Source of the DNA: Sphingomonas crusticola
GTDB lineage: Bacteria > Pseudomonadota > Alphaproteobacteria > Sphingomonadales > Sphingomonadaceae
NCBI RefSeq assembly: GCF_003391115.1
Contig: NZ_QTJP01000001.1
Location: forward strand, 3,246,501 to 3,310,500
DNA length: 64,000 nucleotides
Reading direction: 5' to 3'
Part shown: piece by piece, positions 53,807 through 62,682 of the stretch
How positions within the stretch are numbered: the first letter of the stretch is position 1
Layout: every line of letters starts with the position of its first letter
The notes under the pieces: model-generated
Told to the model about the DNA's origin: nothing
The model's database searches: none
What the model saw: only the letters and a program-made list of their open reading frames with translations
Made by a program: the position numbers and the translations under genes

Positions 53807-55039
53807 GTGGATTTTCCGATAGAGGCGGTACGCGGTCGATTTCCTGCTCTAGGCGTGACGGACGACGGCCGGCCACGCGTCTATTTCGACGCACCGGGCG
53901 GAACGCAGATCTGCCAGGACGCGATCGACGGCATGGTAGCGCATCTGCGGTCCGGCACCGCCAATTCCGGCGGGGACTTCGTGACCTCACGCGAAACCGA
54001 CGCGCTGAGCGAGGCGGCGCACCAGTCTATGGCCGATCTACTCGGTGCGGAGCCGGGAGAGATCGCGTTCGGAGCAAACATGACCTCGCTTACTTTTGCG
54101 GCCTCACGCGCACTGGCTCAGGGATGGCAGGCCGATGACGAGCTGGTCCTGTCACGCCTCGATCATGACGCCAACGTCGCGCCGTGGCTGCTGATCGCGC
54201 GAGACAAGCAGATGAAGGTGCGCTGGATCGACTTCGATCCCGAAACCGGCGTGCTCGATCTGGAGGCGCTTCCGGGGCTGATCGGGCCGCAGACGCGGCT
54301 GGTCGCAGTTGGCGGTGCGAGCAATGCGCTCGGCACGCTCAACGACATCCCGCGGATCGCGCAGCTGGTGAAGACCGGTTCCGACGCCTTGTTGTTCGTC
54401 GATGCGGTCCAGTCGGTGCCGCATGTGCCGACCGACGTGCGCACGCTCGGCTGCGATCTGCTGGTCTGCTCGCCTTATAAATTCTTCGGGCCGCATCAGG
54501 GCGTATTATGGGGCCGAGCCGATCTGCTCGCGTCGATCGAGGCTTACAAGGTGCGCCCCGCCGACCCCAACCCGCCTGCGCACCGCTTCGAAACCGGTAC
54601 GGCTTCGTTCGAGGCGCAGGGTGGTGTGCTGGGTACGATCGAATATCTCGATTGGCTGGGAGGCCATTTCTGCTCTGCCAATAGCCGGCCCGAAAGATTG
54701 CGCTCTGCCATGGAGGCATGCGTCACCTATGAGCGCGAACTCGGCGACCGCCTGCTCGCCGGCTTCGCCACAATTCCGGGGCTTAAATTATGGGGCCGGC
54801 CGACGATGGACGGCCGCGTGCCGACGTTCGCCATCACGATCGATGGCCACCATCCCGACGATGTTGCGCGTGCGCTGGCCGAGCAGGGGATCTTCGCCTG
54901 GTCGGGCCATTTCTATGCGGTCGAGGTTATTGCCCGATTAGGATTGGAGGAATCCGGCGGGCTCGTCCGCATCGGCCTGTGCCATTACAGCACCGCCGCA
55001 GAGGTCGATCGCCTGATCGACGCGTTACGCGCGCTTTAG
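53807..55039 (+). CDS. Class V aminotransferase, cysteine-desulfurase-like family
   Basis: 410 residues from GTG 53807, which has TTGAGG six bases upstream and the family N-terminus MDFPIEAVRGRFPAL; ATG 53789 directly abuts the REP-like repeat and is less likely. PLP enzyme with YKFFGPHQG carrying the Schiff-base Lys (about 226) and SRLDHDANVAPW with the stacking His. It resembles the VC1184-type subfamily of cysteine-desulfurase-like proteins, whose activity is not established; it lacks the typical mobile Cys loop of IscS/SufS. It is divergent from the glycosylase and converges with the M28 peptidase. Confidence 0.87.
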   Translation: MDFPIEAVRGRFPALGVTDDGRPRVYFDAPGGTQICQDAIDGMVAHLRSGTANSGGDFVTSRETDALSEAAHQSMADLLGAEPGEIAFGANMTSLTFAASRALAQGWQADDELVLSRLDHDANVAPWLLIARDKQMKVRWIDFDPETGVLDLEALPGLIGPQTRLVAVGGASNALGTLNDIPRIAQLVKTGSDALLFVDAVQSVPHVPTDVRTLGCDLLVCSPYKFFGPHQGVLWGRADLLASIEAYKVRPADPNPPAHRFETGTASFEAQGGVLGTIEYLDWLGGHFCSANSRPERLRSAMEACVTYERELGDRLLAGFATIPGLKLWGRPTMDGRVPTFAITIDGHHPDDVARALAEQGIFAWSGHFYAVEVIARLGLEESGGLVRIGLCHYSTAAEVDRLIDALRAL

Positions 55040-56355
55040 CGTTTGCTGCCGACGGGCGGGGCGGGGGGCACGCCGCCGAACGTTACCAGGCTTTCCGCGC
55101 CGCCGTTCGATAGGGCCGACACGCCGAAGAAATGGTCGTCGATATTGACGTGCGGTAAATCGACCGAGGTGGCCCCGGCCGGAAGATCGCGACTGTCGGT
55201 CCATGCGTTGCCGTCGGCGCTGCGCCAGCGGATGCGGTAGGCCGCCGCGCCAGGTACCGCGTCCCAGGCGACGTGGGTGTCGTCGCTCACGGCACCGGAA
55301 ATAACAACGCGGCCAGGAGCCGCGGGGGCTGATGCAAGCTCCCGCAACAGCGTGACATTCAGCGCGGTGACCCGGGCGAGATAGGGGAAATCTACCCAGT
55401 CGATCGTGTCGCCATAACGGCGGCCATTCTCCGTCCGCACCAATTGATGCTGGCGGTCATAATCCTCGGTCGCTTCGGTGAAGCGCACCGCAGGGAAGCC
55501 GAGCTCGAGGAACGGGATATGGTCGCCACCCCGCTGAAAGCGATCTGGGCGGCGCACCGCCACTACCTTCAGACCGATGTCGCGATGCGCCTGCGCTGTG
55601 CGAAGGGCTGCCTTCGCCAGTGCGCGGGATGGGCTGTCATCCTCGCCACCGATGCCGCGCTGCTGGGTGACGTCGGAGGGATCGGCAGCTGCGCGGATGC
55701 CTTCGCTGAACACGCGTACGCGATCGGTAATGTGCTCGCCGCCAATACCGTGGGTATTGCCGACGATATCGTTGTTGAGCACGGCGGCGACCTTCCACCC
55801 CCGAGCCTTGGCGGTGGTCGCCAGCAGCTTGCCGCCCCACAACCCCTGCTCTTCGCCCGACAAAGCCGCATAGACGATGGTCGCGGGAAATTTCTCGCCC
55901 GACAGCAAGCGCGCCGCCTCCATCACTAAGGCCACGCCCGAAGCATCGTCATCGGCTCCGGGCGCATCGGCGGTTGAGTCCATGACGTCATTGACCCGGC
56001 TGTCGATATGGCCCTGCACGATTACGACGCGATCCGGGTCGGTGGTACCCCGCTGGATTGCGATCACGTCCTCAACGCGCACGCCGCCAGGAGCGCGAGG
56101 GCCCGTGAAGTTGTCGCCTATCGTCTCGACGGCGAGGCAGTCGCCACATTTGCCGCTAAGGATCGTGAACTCGCTCGCCACCCATCGGCGCGCCGCTCCG
56201 ATGCCACGCGTTGGATCTGAGGTGCTGGACAATGTGTGGCGCGTGCCGAAACTCACCAGCTTGGCGACCGTGGCGTGGAGGGCGCGGGGGTCTGGCGAGG
56301 GCGGAGCGGCTGCAACGAGGAGAAAAGCGGGCAGCAGGATCGGGAGCTTTTTCAT
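55036..56355 (-). CDS. M28-family zinc peptidase, exported
   Basis: 439 residues; ATG 56355 chosen (AGGA upstream, signal peptide MKKLPILLPAFLLVAAAPP). Two-zinc peptidase motifs are visible: GHIDS, PGADDDASG, SGEEQG, LNNDIVGN and GGDHIPF supply the five metal ligands and catalytic Glu. A C-terminal fibronectin-III-like beta domain (about 350-425) is present. It cleaves amino acids from peptides in the periplasm. The 3' end overlaps the aminotransferase gene by 4 bp (convergent). Confidence 0.92.
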   Translation of the reverse strand: MKKLPILLPAFLLVAAAPPSPDPRALHATVAKLVSFGTRHTLSSTSDPTRGIGAARRWVASEFTILSGKCGDCLAVETIGDNFTGPRAPGGVRVEDVIAIQRGTTDPDRVVIVQGHIDSRVNDVMDSTADAPGADDDASGVALVMEAARLLSGEKFPATIVYAALSGEEQGLWGGKLLATTAKARGWKVAAVLNNDIVGNTHGIGGEHITDRVRVFSEGIRAAADPSDVTQQRGIGGEDDSPSRALAKAALRTAQAHRDIGLKVVAVRRPDRFQRGGDHIPFLELGFPAVRFTEATEDYDRQHQLVRTENGRRYGDTIDWVDFPYLARVTALNVTLLRELASAPAAPGRVVISGAVSDDTHVAWDAVPGAAAYRIRWRSADGNAWTDSRDLPAGATSVDLPHVNIDDHFFGVSALSNGGAESLVTFGGVPPAPPVGSKR

Positions 56356-56466
56356 GGGCGACATCCTGCGGCGGCGCGATGGTTCGGGCAAGCGCCGCCT
56401 GCTCCTAACCTACGTTAGTTATGCGACTTTTGTTTCGGTCGAGCTCATGAGCCGAGCCTCCTCGGG

Positions 56467-56491
56467 GGAACCCTCGCCGCGTCGGCTGGTT
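56467..56491 (+). promoter_or_regulatory. Candidate EcfG (sigma-EcfG) promoter
   Basis: GGAAC (56467-56471), 17 nt, GTT (56489-56491), the pattern of the alphaproteobacterial general stress sigma factor EcfG (GGAAC-N16/17-CGTT), here with G in place of C before GTT. It sits 40 bp upstream of the SRPBCC start. Recognised by pattern only. Confidence 0.55.
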
Positions 56492-56530
56492 GAAGAGCCA
56501 CAGATCAGACACCGTAAAGCAGGAGCGAAT

Positions 56531-57103
56531 ATGAGCGCCCCCGATACAGTAGACGTGCCGGCCACAGCCGCGCGCGATGGCGACGTGCGCACAAGTGAGG
56601 CCGCCCGCGATGAAAAGAGCGTGATCGCCTCGGTCGTGACGATCGCTAAGCCTGCGCAAGAACTTTACGATTTTTGGCGCGACTTCTCCAATCTGACCCA
56701 AGTGATGGAGAATATCGAGCGGATCGACGTCGCCGACCGCAATCGTTCAACCTGGGTGGTTAAGGCACCGGGCGGCCGCACGGTCGAATGGGAATCAATC
56801 GTGACCGAGGATCAGCCCGGCAAACTTATCGCATGGGAATCGGTCGAAGGGGCGGAAGTCCGCAACTCCGGCAAGATCGAATTTCACGAGGTTGCGGACC
56901 GTGGCACGGTAGTGCGCGCGGTGATTGCCTATGACCCGCCGGGTGGTGCGATCGCGCAATTCTTCGCGAAATTGTTCCAGCGCGAGCCCGCGCTGCAATC
57001 GCGCCGCGACCTGCGACGCTTCAAGCAGTTCATGGAGACCGGCGAGATCAGCACGTCCGCGCGAACCCGCGCCGAGGCGACCGATCTGCCGACCGCCGCT
57101 TAA
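56531..57103 (+). CDS. SRPBCC-family (cyclase/dehydrase-like) protein
   Basis: 190 residues from ATG 56531 (AGGAG upstream; the frame is open far upstream across the peptidase on the other strand). After a 30-residue polar start comes an SRPBCC/Bet v 1-like fold with [36 protein letters not shown] and [14 protein letters not shown]. Such proteins bind hydrophobic ligands; ones of this type often sit with stress-induced dehydrogenases. First gene of an apparent operon with the alcohol dehydrogenase and SDR, behind a candidate EcfG promoter. Confidence 0.85.
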   Translation: MSAPDTVDVPATAARDGDVRTSEAARDEKSVIASVVTIAKPAQELYDFWRDFSNLTQVMENIERIDVADRNRSTWVVKAPGGRTVEWESIVTEDQPGKLIAWESVEGAEVRNSGKIEFHEVADRGTVVRAVIAYDPPGGAIAQFFAKLFQREPALQSRRDLRRFKQFMETGEISTSARTRAEATDLPTAA

Positions 57104-57129
57104 CCGAACTCTATTCAAGGATAAGCCGA

Positions 57130-58341
57130 ATGCGCGCTCTGACCTGGCACGGCAAGCACGACGTCCGCATGGAAACGGTCGATGATCCCGAGATCATCAA
57201 CCCGCGCGACGCCATCATCAAGATCACCTCGACCGCGATCTGCGGATCGGATCTTCACCTGTACGACCACTATATCCCAACGATGCAGACGGGCGACATC
57301 CTCGGCCATGAGTTCATGGGCGAGGTGGTCGAGGTCGGCGCTCGCTCGACGTTGAAGAAAGGCCAACGCGTGGTGGTGCCGTTCACCATCTCCTGCGGCG
57401 CCTGCTATTTCTGTCAGAAGCATCAATATAGCTGCTGCGACAATTCCAACCCCGCAGATAATCAGGATATTTCGGAATTGGCCTACGGCAACCGCATGGC
57501 GGGCCTGTTTGGCTACAGCCACATGACCGGCGGCTATTCGGGCGGTCAGGCCGAATATGTACGCGTGCCCTATTCGGACGTCGGCCCGATCGTGATTCCC
57601 GACGGTGTGGACGACGACAAGGTGCTGTTCCTCTCCGACATTCTGCCGACCGGCTGGATGGCGGCTGAGAACGCTGACATTGAGCCTGGCGACACCGTGG
57701 CGGTTTGGGGTTGCGGACCTGTCGGACTGTTCGCGATCCAGTCGGCTTTCCTGATGGGCGCGCGGCGCGTGATCGCGATCGATCATTTCCCACGCCGGTT
57801 GGAGCTGGCGGCGAAGTTCGGTGCCGAGACAATCAATTTCAACGACACCAAGGTCTATGACGCGCTGATGGAAATGACCGGCGGGATCGGCCCCGACGCG
57901 GTCATCGACAGCGTTGGCCTGGAGGCGCACGGCCTGTTCGTCGACAACGTGATCGATCAGCTCAAGGTCTCGACGTTCCTCGGCACGGATCGCATCCATG
58001 CGCTTCGGCAGGTGATTCTCGCCTGCCGCAAGGGCGGGCGCGTGTCGGTTCCGGCCGTCTATGGCGGTTTTGTCGACAAATTCCCGATGGGCGCTTTCAT
58101 GGAGAAGGGCCTGACCATGAAGACGGGCCAGACGCACGTGCAGCATTATCTGCCCGGCCTGCTCAACGCGATCATGGAAGACAAGGTAGATACCACCTTC
58201 CTGATCTCGCACCGCTTGCCGCTGGAGAATGCGCCGGACGGCTACAAGCTGTTCCACGACTATCAGAACGAGACGACCAAGATCGTTCTCAAGCCGGGAC
58301 TTGAGAAGACCAAGGTCGAAATGCCTGCTTCGGGAGAATGA
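57130..58341 (+). CDS. Zinc-dependent alcohol dehydrogenase, formaldehyde-dehydrogenase-like
   Basis: 403 residues. Catalytic zinc motif CGSDLH (Cys 38), [12 protein letters not shown] and the structural zinc lobe [15 protein letters not shown] are complete; Rossmann motif [20 protein letters not shown] near 192. The length and the long lobe resemble the glutathione-independent formaldehyde dehydrogenase-like group, but the substrate is unproven. It uses NAD(P). Starts 26 bp after the SRPBCC gene and overlaps the SDR start by 4 bases. Confidence 0.93.
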   Translation: MRALTWHGKHDVRMETVDDPEIINPRDAIIKITSTAICGSDLHLYDHYIPTMQTGDILGHEFMGEVVEVGARSTLKKGQRVVVPFTISCGACYFCQKHQYSCCDNSNPADNQDISELAYGNRMAGLFGYSHMTGGYSGGQAEYVRVPYSDVGPIVIPDGVDDDKVLFLSDILPTGWMAAENADIEPGDTVAVWGCGPVGLFAIQSAFLMGARRVIAIDHFPRRLELAAKFGAETINFNDTKVYDALMEMTGGIGPDAVIDSVGLEAHGLFVDNVIDQLKVSTFLGTDRIHALRQVILACRKGGRVSVPAVYGGFVDKFPMGAFMEKGLTMKTGQTHVQHYLPGLLNAIMEDKVDTTFLISHRLPLENAPDGYKLFHDYQNETTKIVLKPGLEKTKVEMPASGE

Positions 58342-59144
58342 TGATGGGTAACGGAAAGCTCGCGATCGTTACCGGTGCCTCGACCGGCATCGGCTTTGAG
58401 ATCGCCCATCTGGCGGCGCAGGACGGCTATGACTTGCTGGTCGTCGCCGACGAGCCGTTGATCAACAATGCCGCCGACGACTTCAAGCGTCACGGCACGC
58501 AGGTGACCTCGATCGAGGCTGACCTCGCGACGTTCGAGGGCAATGACAAGCTGCTCGCCGCGGCGAATGGCCGGCCGATCGACGTGCTGGTGGCGAATGC
58601 CGGCCGTGGCCTGGGACGCGCTTTCGTCGATCAGGACGTCGCCGACTGGCGCCGCGTGATCGACACCAACGTCACTGGCACCACCTATCTGCTGCAAAAG
58701 GTGGCGCAGCAGATGGTTGCGCGCAACGAGGGCAAGATCCTGATCACCGGCTCGATCGCGGGCCTTATCCCTGGCGCCTACCAGGCGGTGTATAACGGCA
58801 CCAAGGCTTATCTCGACAGTTTCTCCTACGCGCTGCGCGAGGAGCTGCGCGACACCGAGATCACGGTCACGGTGCTGATGCCGGGGCCGACCGAGACCGA
58901 ATTCTTCGAGCGTGCCGACATGATGGACACGAAGGTGGGCGTCGACAAGAAGGAGGATCCGTCGGCAACCGCCAAGAATGGCTGGGACGCGATGAATTCC
59001 GGCGCGGGTCATGTCGTGTCGGGGTGGATGAACAAGCTGCAGGCGGCGATGAGCCACATCACGCCGGACCGCGTCTTGGCCCACCGCCATACGCTGATGG
59101 CGGAGCCAGGTACCGCCAAGAATTCCAGCAACACCGAGGACTGA
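58338..59144 (+). CDS. Short-chain dehydrogenase/reductase
   Basis: 268 residues; the first of three consecutive Met overlaps the previous stop (ATGA). Classical [18 protein letters not shown] near residue 12, NAGRG, GSIAG and [11 protein letters not shown] with the catalytic Tyr-x3-Lys, and [10 protein letters not shown]. Uses NAD(P)H to interconvert an alcohol and ketone; substrate unknown. Third gene of the SRPBCC-ADH-SDR operon, terminated by the hairpin at 59163-59196. Confidence 0.92.
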   Translation: MMMGNGKLAIVTGASTGIGFEIAHLAAQDGYDLLVVADEPLINNAADDFKRHGTQVTSIEADLATFEGNDKLLAAANGRPIDVLVANAGRGLGRAFVDQDVADWRRVIDTNVTGTTYLLQKVAQQMVARNEGKILITGSIAGLIPGAYQAVYNGTKAYLDSFSYALREELRDTEITVTVLMPGPTETEFFERADMMDTKVGVDKKEDPSATAKNGWDAMNSGAGHVVSGWMNKLQAAMSHITPDRVLAHRHTLMAEPGTAKNSSNTED

Positions 59145-59162
59145 CGGCAATCCTGGCTTTTG

Positions 59163-59196
59163 AGGCCGCCGCGGTGAAAGCCGGGGCGGCCTTTTT
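59163..59196 (+). terminator. Rho-independent terminator after SDR gene
   Basis: AGGCCGCC (59163-59170) pairs with GGCGGCCT (59185-59192) around 14 nt, then TTTTT to 59196. It should end the SRPBCC-ADH-SDR transcript. The next Shine-Dalgarno (GGAG) is only about 4 bases beyond the T-tract. Confidence 0.8.
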
Positions 59197-59211
59197 CTAT
59201 GGAGCATCCGC

Positions 59212-60084
59212 ATGCAAATAGGGTTCATCGGCCTTGGTAATATGGGGAGCGCGATGGTGCGCAACCTGCTCAAGGCGGGGCATGACGTCGCTGTCTGGAA
59301 TCGCTCGCCGGACAAGGCGCAGGCACTTGTTGCCGAAGGAGCGAAGAACGTAGCCACGCCCGCGGAGGCAGCGCAAGGCGCGGTCGTCCACACGATGCTC
59401 GCCGACGATAAGGCGGTCGAAGCCGTGACGTTCGGAGTCGACGGCATTTTGTCGGGGCCGGGCACAGCGATCCATGTCTCGCACAGCACGATCAGCCTCG
59501 CGCTGGCGGAGCGGCTCGCGCAGGGGCATGCCGACCATGGCTCGACGCTCCTCTCCGCGCCGGTATTTGGGCGCCCGGCAGCGGCGGAAGCGGCCAAATT
59601 GTTCATCGCCGCAGCGGGCCCTGCCGCTGCGCTGGTAACCTGCCAACCCTTGTTCGATGCGATCGGTCAGAAGACGTTTGCGATCGGCGATTACGCCCCG
59701 GCGGCAAACCTCGTCAAATTGTGCGGCAATTTCACCATCCTGTCGGTGATTGAGACGCTCGCCGAGGCGATGACGCTCGCCGAAAAGGGCGGAGTGCCCA
59801 AGGCTAAGTTGCTCGAGGTGCTGACCGGTACCTTGTTCGGGGCACCGGTCTATCACACCTATGGCAACATCCTGGTGGACGAGGCCTTTCGTCCTGCCGG
59901 GTTTGCCGCCCCACTCGGTCTCAAAGACATGAACCTGGTGAGCGAGGCCGCAACCGACGCGCGGGTGCCGATGCCGGTGTTGGCGATACTGCGCGACCAT
60001 CTGCTGTCCACGATCGCGCGGGAAGGCGATGACATCGACTGGTCCGGCATCGGCAGGATCATTGCAGCCGATGCTGGCCTGTAA
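59212..60084 (+). CDS. Beta-hydroxyacid dehydrogenase (3-hydroxyisobutyrate dehydrogenase-like)
   Basis: 290 residues: GFIGLGNMGSAMVRNLLKAG (NAD(P) motif), LSAPVFGRPAAAEAAKLF (substrate loop), and NLVKLCGN with the catalytic Lys about 166. This family oxidises beta-hydroxyacids or reduces small aldehydes such as succinic semialdehyde and glyoxylate; specificity is not apparent. GGAG eight bases upstream fixes the start. It follows the SDR terminator and precedes the isochorismatase-type gene on the same strand. Confidence 0.92.
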   Translation: MQIGFIGLGNMGSAMVRNLLKAGHDVAVWNRSPDKAQALVAEGAKNVATPAEAAQGAVVHTMLADDKAVEAVTFGVDGILSGPGTAIHVSHSTISLALAERLAQGHADHGSTLLSAPVFGRPAAAEAAKLFIAAAGPAAALVTCQPLFDAIGQKTFAIGDYAPAANLVKLCGNFTILSVIETLAEAMTLAEKGGVPKAKLLEVLTGTLFGAPVYHTYGNILVDEAFRPAGFAAPLGLKDMNLVSEAATDARVPMPVLAILRDHLLSTIAREGDDIDWSGIGRIIAADAGL

Positions 60085-60120
60085 CCGGGAAACGAATGCC
60101 GGGCCCGCCGTTGAGGACGC

Positions 60121-60768
60121 ATGGCGAAGAGCATCATGAACCAGGGCCGGGCAACGGCGCCTTTTCGCGACGCACCGCGCGGCAACACCGCGTTGATCAT
60201 CCTCGACATGATCACCAACATGGATTTCGCCGGCGCGGACGCGATGCTGCGCGACACGGTTGCCGCCGCCGCCACGATCCTCAAACTGCGCGAGGCGGCG
60301 GACAAAGCGCGGCTGCCGGTAATCTACGTCAACGACAATTTCGGGGAGTGGCACTCGGAGCGCTACCGGCTCGTCGAGCGTGCGCTGGCGACGGAGGGCG
60401 AGGGGGTGCGCGAGTTCGTTGCCAAGCTGGCACCGCGTGACGGCGATTATTTCGTGATCAAGCCGCAATTTTCCGGCTTTTACTCCACCAACCTGCCGGT
60501 GCTGCTGCCGAAGCTGGGCGTCGATCGGCTCGTGATCACCGGCATTGCCGCGGACATCTGCGTGCTGTTCACGGCGGCGGACGCGCATATGCGCGACTAT
60601 AAACTGTGGATTCCGGAAGATGCGGTTGCCGCCGAGACGCGCGAACGCCGTCGCTGGGCACTTGAAATCATGAAACAAAGTATGGGTGCGGAGGTGCGGC
60701 CGAGCGACAAACTGACGCTTCCGCGATGGGCCAAAGCCGCGCGGAAGCAGTCGCCGGCCGAAAATTAG
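60121..60768 (+). CDS. Isochorismatase-family cysteine hydrolase
   Basis: 215 residues of the isochorismatase/nicotinamidase fold. Asp (ALIILDMI), Lys (YFVIKPQFSGFYSTNL) and Cys (IAADICVLFTA) form the catalytic triad. Such enzymes hydrolyse amides or ethers such as nicotinamide, ureido acids or isochorismate; the substrate is unknown. Starts 36 bp after the dehydrogenase, likely in the same transcript. Confidence 0.9.
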   Translation: MAKSIMNQGRATAPFRDAPRGNTALIILDMITNMDFAGADAMLRDTVAAAATILKLREAADKARLPVIYVNDNFGEWHSERYRLVERALATEGEGVREFVAKLAPRDGDYFVIKPQFSGFYSTNLPVLLPKLGVDRLVITGIAADICVLFTAADAHMRDYKLWIPEDAVAAETRERRRWALEIMKQSMGAEVRPSDKLTLPRWAKAARKQSPAEN

Positions 60769-60881
60769 GCAGGGAACACCGCGCAGCCGGCGCAGGCCGA
60801 TCGATCAGACTGACCGCGCTTTCATGTTTGCCGCTGCGGGGTGCGCCTCCTACATCGCAAGCAATCAATGATCCGGAAACC

Positions 60882-62228
60882 ATGATGGCTGAATATGACG
60901 TAGACCTGTTCGTGATCGGCGCAGGCTCAGGCGGGGTGCGCGCGGCGCGCGTTGCCGCCGGCTATGGCGCCAAGGTCGCGATCGCTGAGGAGTATCGCGT
61001 CGGCGGGACCTGCGTCATCCGGGGCTGCGTGCCAAAGAAGCTGCTCGTCTACGGCGCGCATTTTGCCGAGGACCTCGCCGACGCCCGCCGGTTCGGCTGG
61101 AAAGTGCCCGAGTGCGAATTCGACTGGAAGACGCTGCGCGACAATGTGCTGGCGGAGGTCACGCGCATTTCCGGCATTTACGGCGAGACGCTGGAGAACA
61201 ACAAGGTCGAGGTCCTCCACGAGCGTGCGACCATCGCCGGGGCGCACGAGGTGAAGCTCGCCAGCGGACGGAGCGTTACGGCGAAATATATCCTGGTCGC
61301 GACCGGCGCGACGCCCGCGATACCAGACATTCCGGGCAAGGAATTCGGCATCACGTCGAACGAAGCATTCCATCTGGAAGGCGTGCCGAAGCGGATCGTG
61401 ATCGCCGGCGCGGGCTATATCGCCAACGAATTCGCCGGCATCTTCCACGAATTCGGTTCGCATGTAACGGTGATCAACCGCACGGATGTCATCCTGCGCG
61501 GCTATGACGAGCAGATCCGCGACCGGCTGCTGCAGATCTCCAGCGGCAAGGGCATCGACTTCAAGTTCCACGTCGAGATGGAGAAGATCGAGAAGCTCGC
61601 GGATGGTTCGCTGCTGATCCATCTGGTCAAGGGCGATCCGATTCCCTGCGACACCATCATGTTCGCCACCGGGCGCAAGCCGCTGACCGACCTCGGGCTC
61701 GAAAATGCCGGCGTCGAGCTCAACGTCAAAGGCGCGATCAAGGTCGACGACGACAACAAATCAACTTGCGACAGCATCTACGCGGTCGGCGACGTCACCG
61801 ATCGCATCCAGCTGACGCCGGTGGCGATCCGCGAGGGTCAAGCCTTCTCCGACACCATCTTCGGCAACAAGCCGCACCGGGTGGATTACGACAATGTGCC
61901 GGCGGCGGTGTTCAGCCATCCGCCGATGGCGGGCGTGGGCCTGACCGAGGGCAAGGCGCGCGAGAAATATGGCGCGATCAAGGTGTTCACGTCGGATTTT
62001 CGCGCGATGAAGAACGTGCTGGCCGGTCGCAACGAGCGTGCGCTTTACAAGATGATCGTCCACCCCGACACGGACGTCGTGCTCGGCCTGCATATGATCG
62101 GTCCGGACGCACCCGAGATTCTGCAAGCGGCGGCGGTGGCGGTGAAGGCCGGCCTTACCAAGCAGGACTTCGACAATACGGTCGCGCTGCATCCGAGCAT
62201 GGCGGAAGAGCTCGTCCTGATGCGGTGA
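60882..62228 (+). CDS. gor: Glutathione-disulfide reductase
   Basis: 448 residues; starts at ATG 60882 or 60885. FAD motif VIGAGSGGVRAARVAAGYGA, redox disulfide GGTCVIRGCVPKK (Cys 44/49), NADPH motif AGAGYIANEFAGIFHEFG, VGDVTDRIQLTPVAIREG and the C-terminal catalytic His in VALHPSMAEEL. The CVIRGC form of the disulfide loop is common in alphaproteobacterial Gor, whereas dihydrolipoamide dehydrogenases have CLNVGC. It maintains reduced glutathione with NADPH, and may serve the GST encoded at 36.4 kb. Confidence 0.95.
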   Translation: MMAEYDVDLFVIGAGSGGVRAARVAAGYGAKVAIAEEYRVGGTCVIRGCVPKKLLVYGAHFAEDLADARRFGWKVPECEFDWKTLRDNVLAEVTRISGIYGETLENNKVEVLHERATIAGAHEVKLASGRSVTAKYILVATGATPAIPDIPGKEFGITSNEAFHLEGVPKRIVIAGAGYIANEFAGIFHEFGSHVTVINRTDVILRGYDEQIRDRLLQISSGKGIDFKFHVEMEKIEKLADGSLLIHLVKGDPIPCDTIMFATGRKPLTDLGLENAGVELNVKGAIKVDDDNKSTCDSIYAVGDVTDRIQLTPVAIREGQAFSDTIFGNKPHRVDYDNVPAAVFSHPPMAGVGLTEGKAREKYGAIKVFTSDFRAMKNVLAGRNERALYKMIVHPDTDVVLGLHMIGPDAPEILQAAAVAVKAGLTKQDFDNTVALHPSMAEELVLMR

Positions 62229-62330
62229 AGGCTTCCCGTCTAACGGGGAATTCGGATCCACTGTTCGCCGAAGTTTGCACAAGCAGGCATGAAGCGCGGG
62301 CCGTTCGGACGGATAAACGCCGTGCCCGCT

Positions 62331-62368
62331 TATATCGCTTGACAGAAATATAACTGAACGGCGATATA
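62331..62368 (+). promoter_or_regulatory. ArsR promoter with palindromic operator
   Basis: TATATCGC (62331-62338) and GCGATATA (62361-62368) are perfect inverted arms around TTGACA (62339-62344). TTGACA with GATATA (62363-62368), 18 bp apart, forms a plausible -35/-10. Transcription would begin around 62375, the ATG itself. Autorepression by the ArsR protein is the likely use. Confidence 0.55.
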
Positions 62369-62374
62369 CGACTC

Positions 62375-62680
62375 ATGCAAAAGCTGTTCGAAATCATCGC
62401 CGATCCCGGGCGCCGGGCGATCCTAGACCTGCTGCGCGAGCGCGAACTTGCCGCTGGCGAAATCGTGGGGGCGATGAAGATCGGCCAGCCCGGCGTATCC
62501 AAACATCTCCGCCTGCTGCGCGAGGCCGGCCTCGTGGACGTACGCGGTGACAGGCAGCGCCGCATCTATTCGCTGCGGCCGGGGCCGCTGGCCGAGCTCG
62601 ACCGCTGGCTCGCGCCTTACCGCACTTTCTGGACAGGAAAGCTCGACGCGCTCGGCGCGCATCTCGATCGGGAGCAATGA
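62375..62680 (+). CDS. ArsR-family winged-helix transcriptional regulator
   Basis: 101 residues: DPGRRAILDLLRERELAAGE, then the recognition helix in QPGVSKHLRLLREAGLVDVR and the wing GDRQRRIYSL. No metal-binding Cys are present, so it belongs to the non-metal ArsR group that commonly precedes an SRPBCC/AHSA1 gene. No Shine-Dalgarno; see the promoter at 62331-62368. It ends with ATGA overlapping the AHSA1 gene region and is probably cotranscribed. Confidence 0.92.
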   Translation: MQKLFEIIADPGRRAILDLLRERELAAGEIVGAMKIGQPGVSKHLRLLREAGLVDVRGDRQRRIYSLRPGPLAELDRWLAPYRTFWTGKLDALGAHLDREQ

Positions 62681-62682
62681 TC

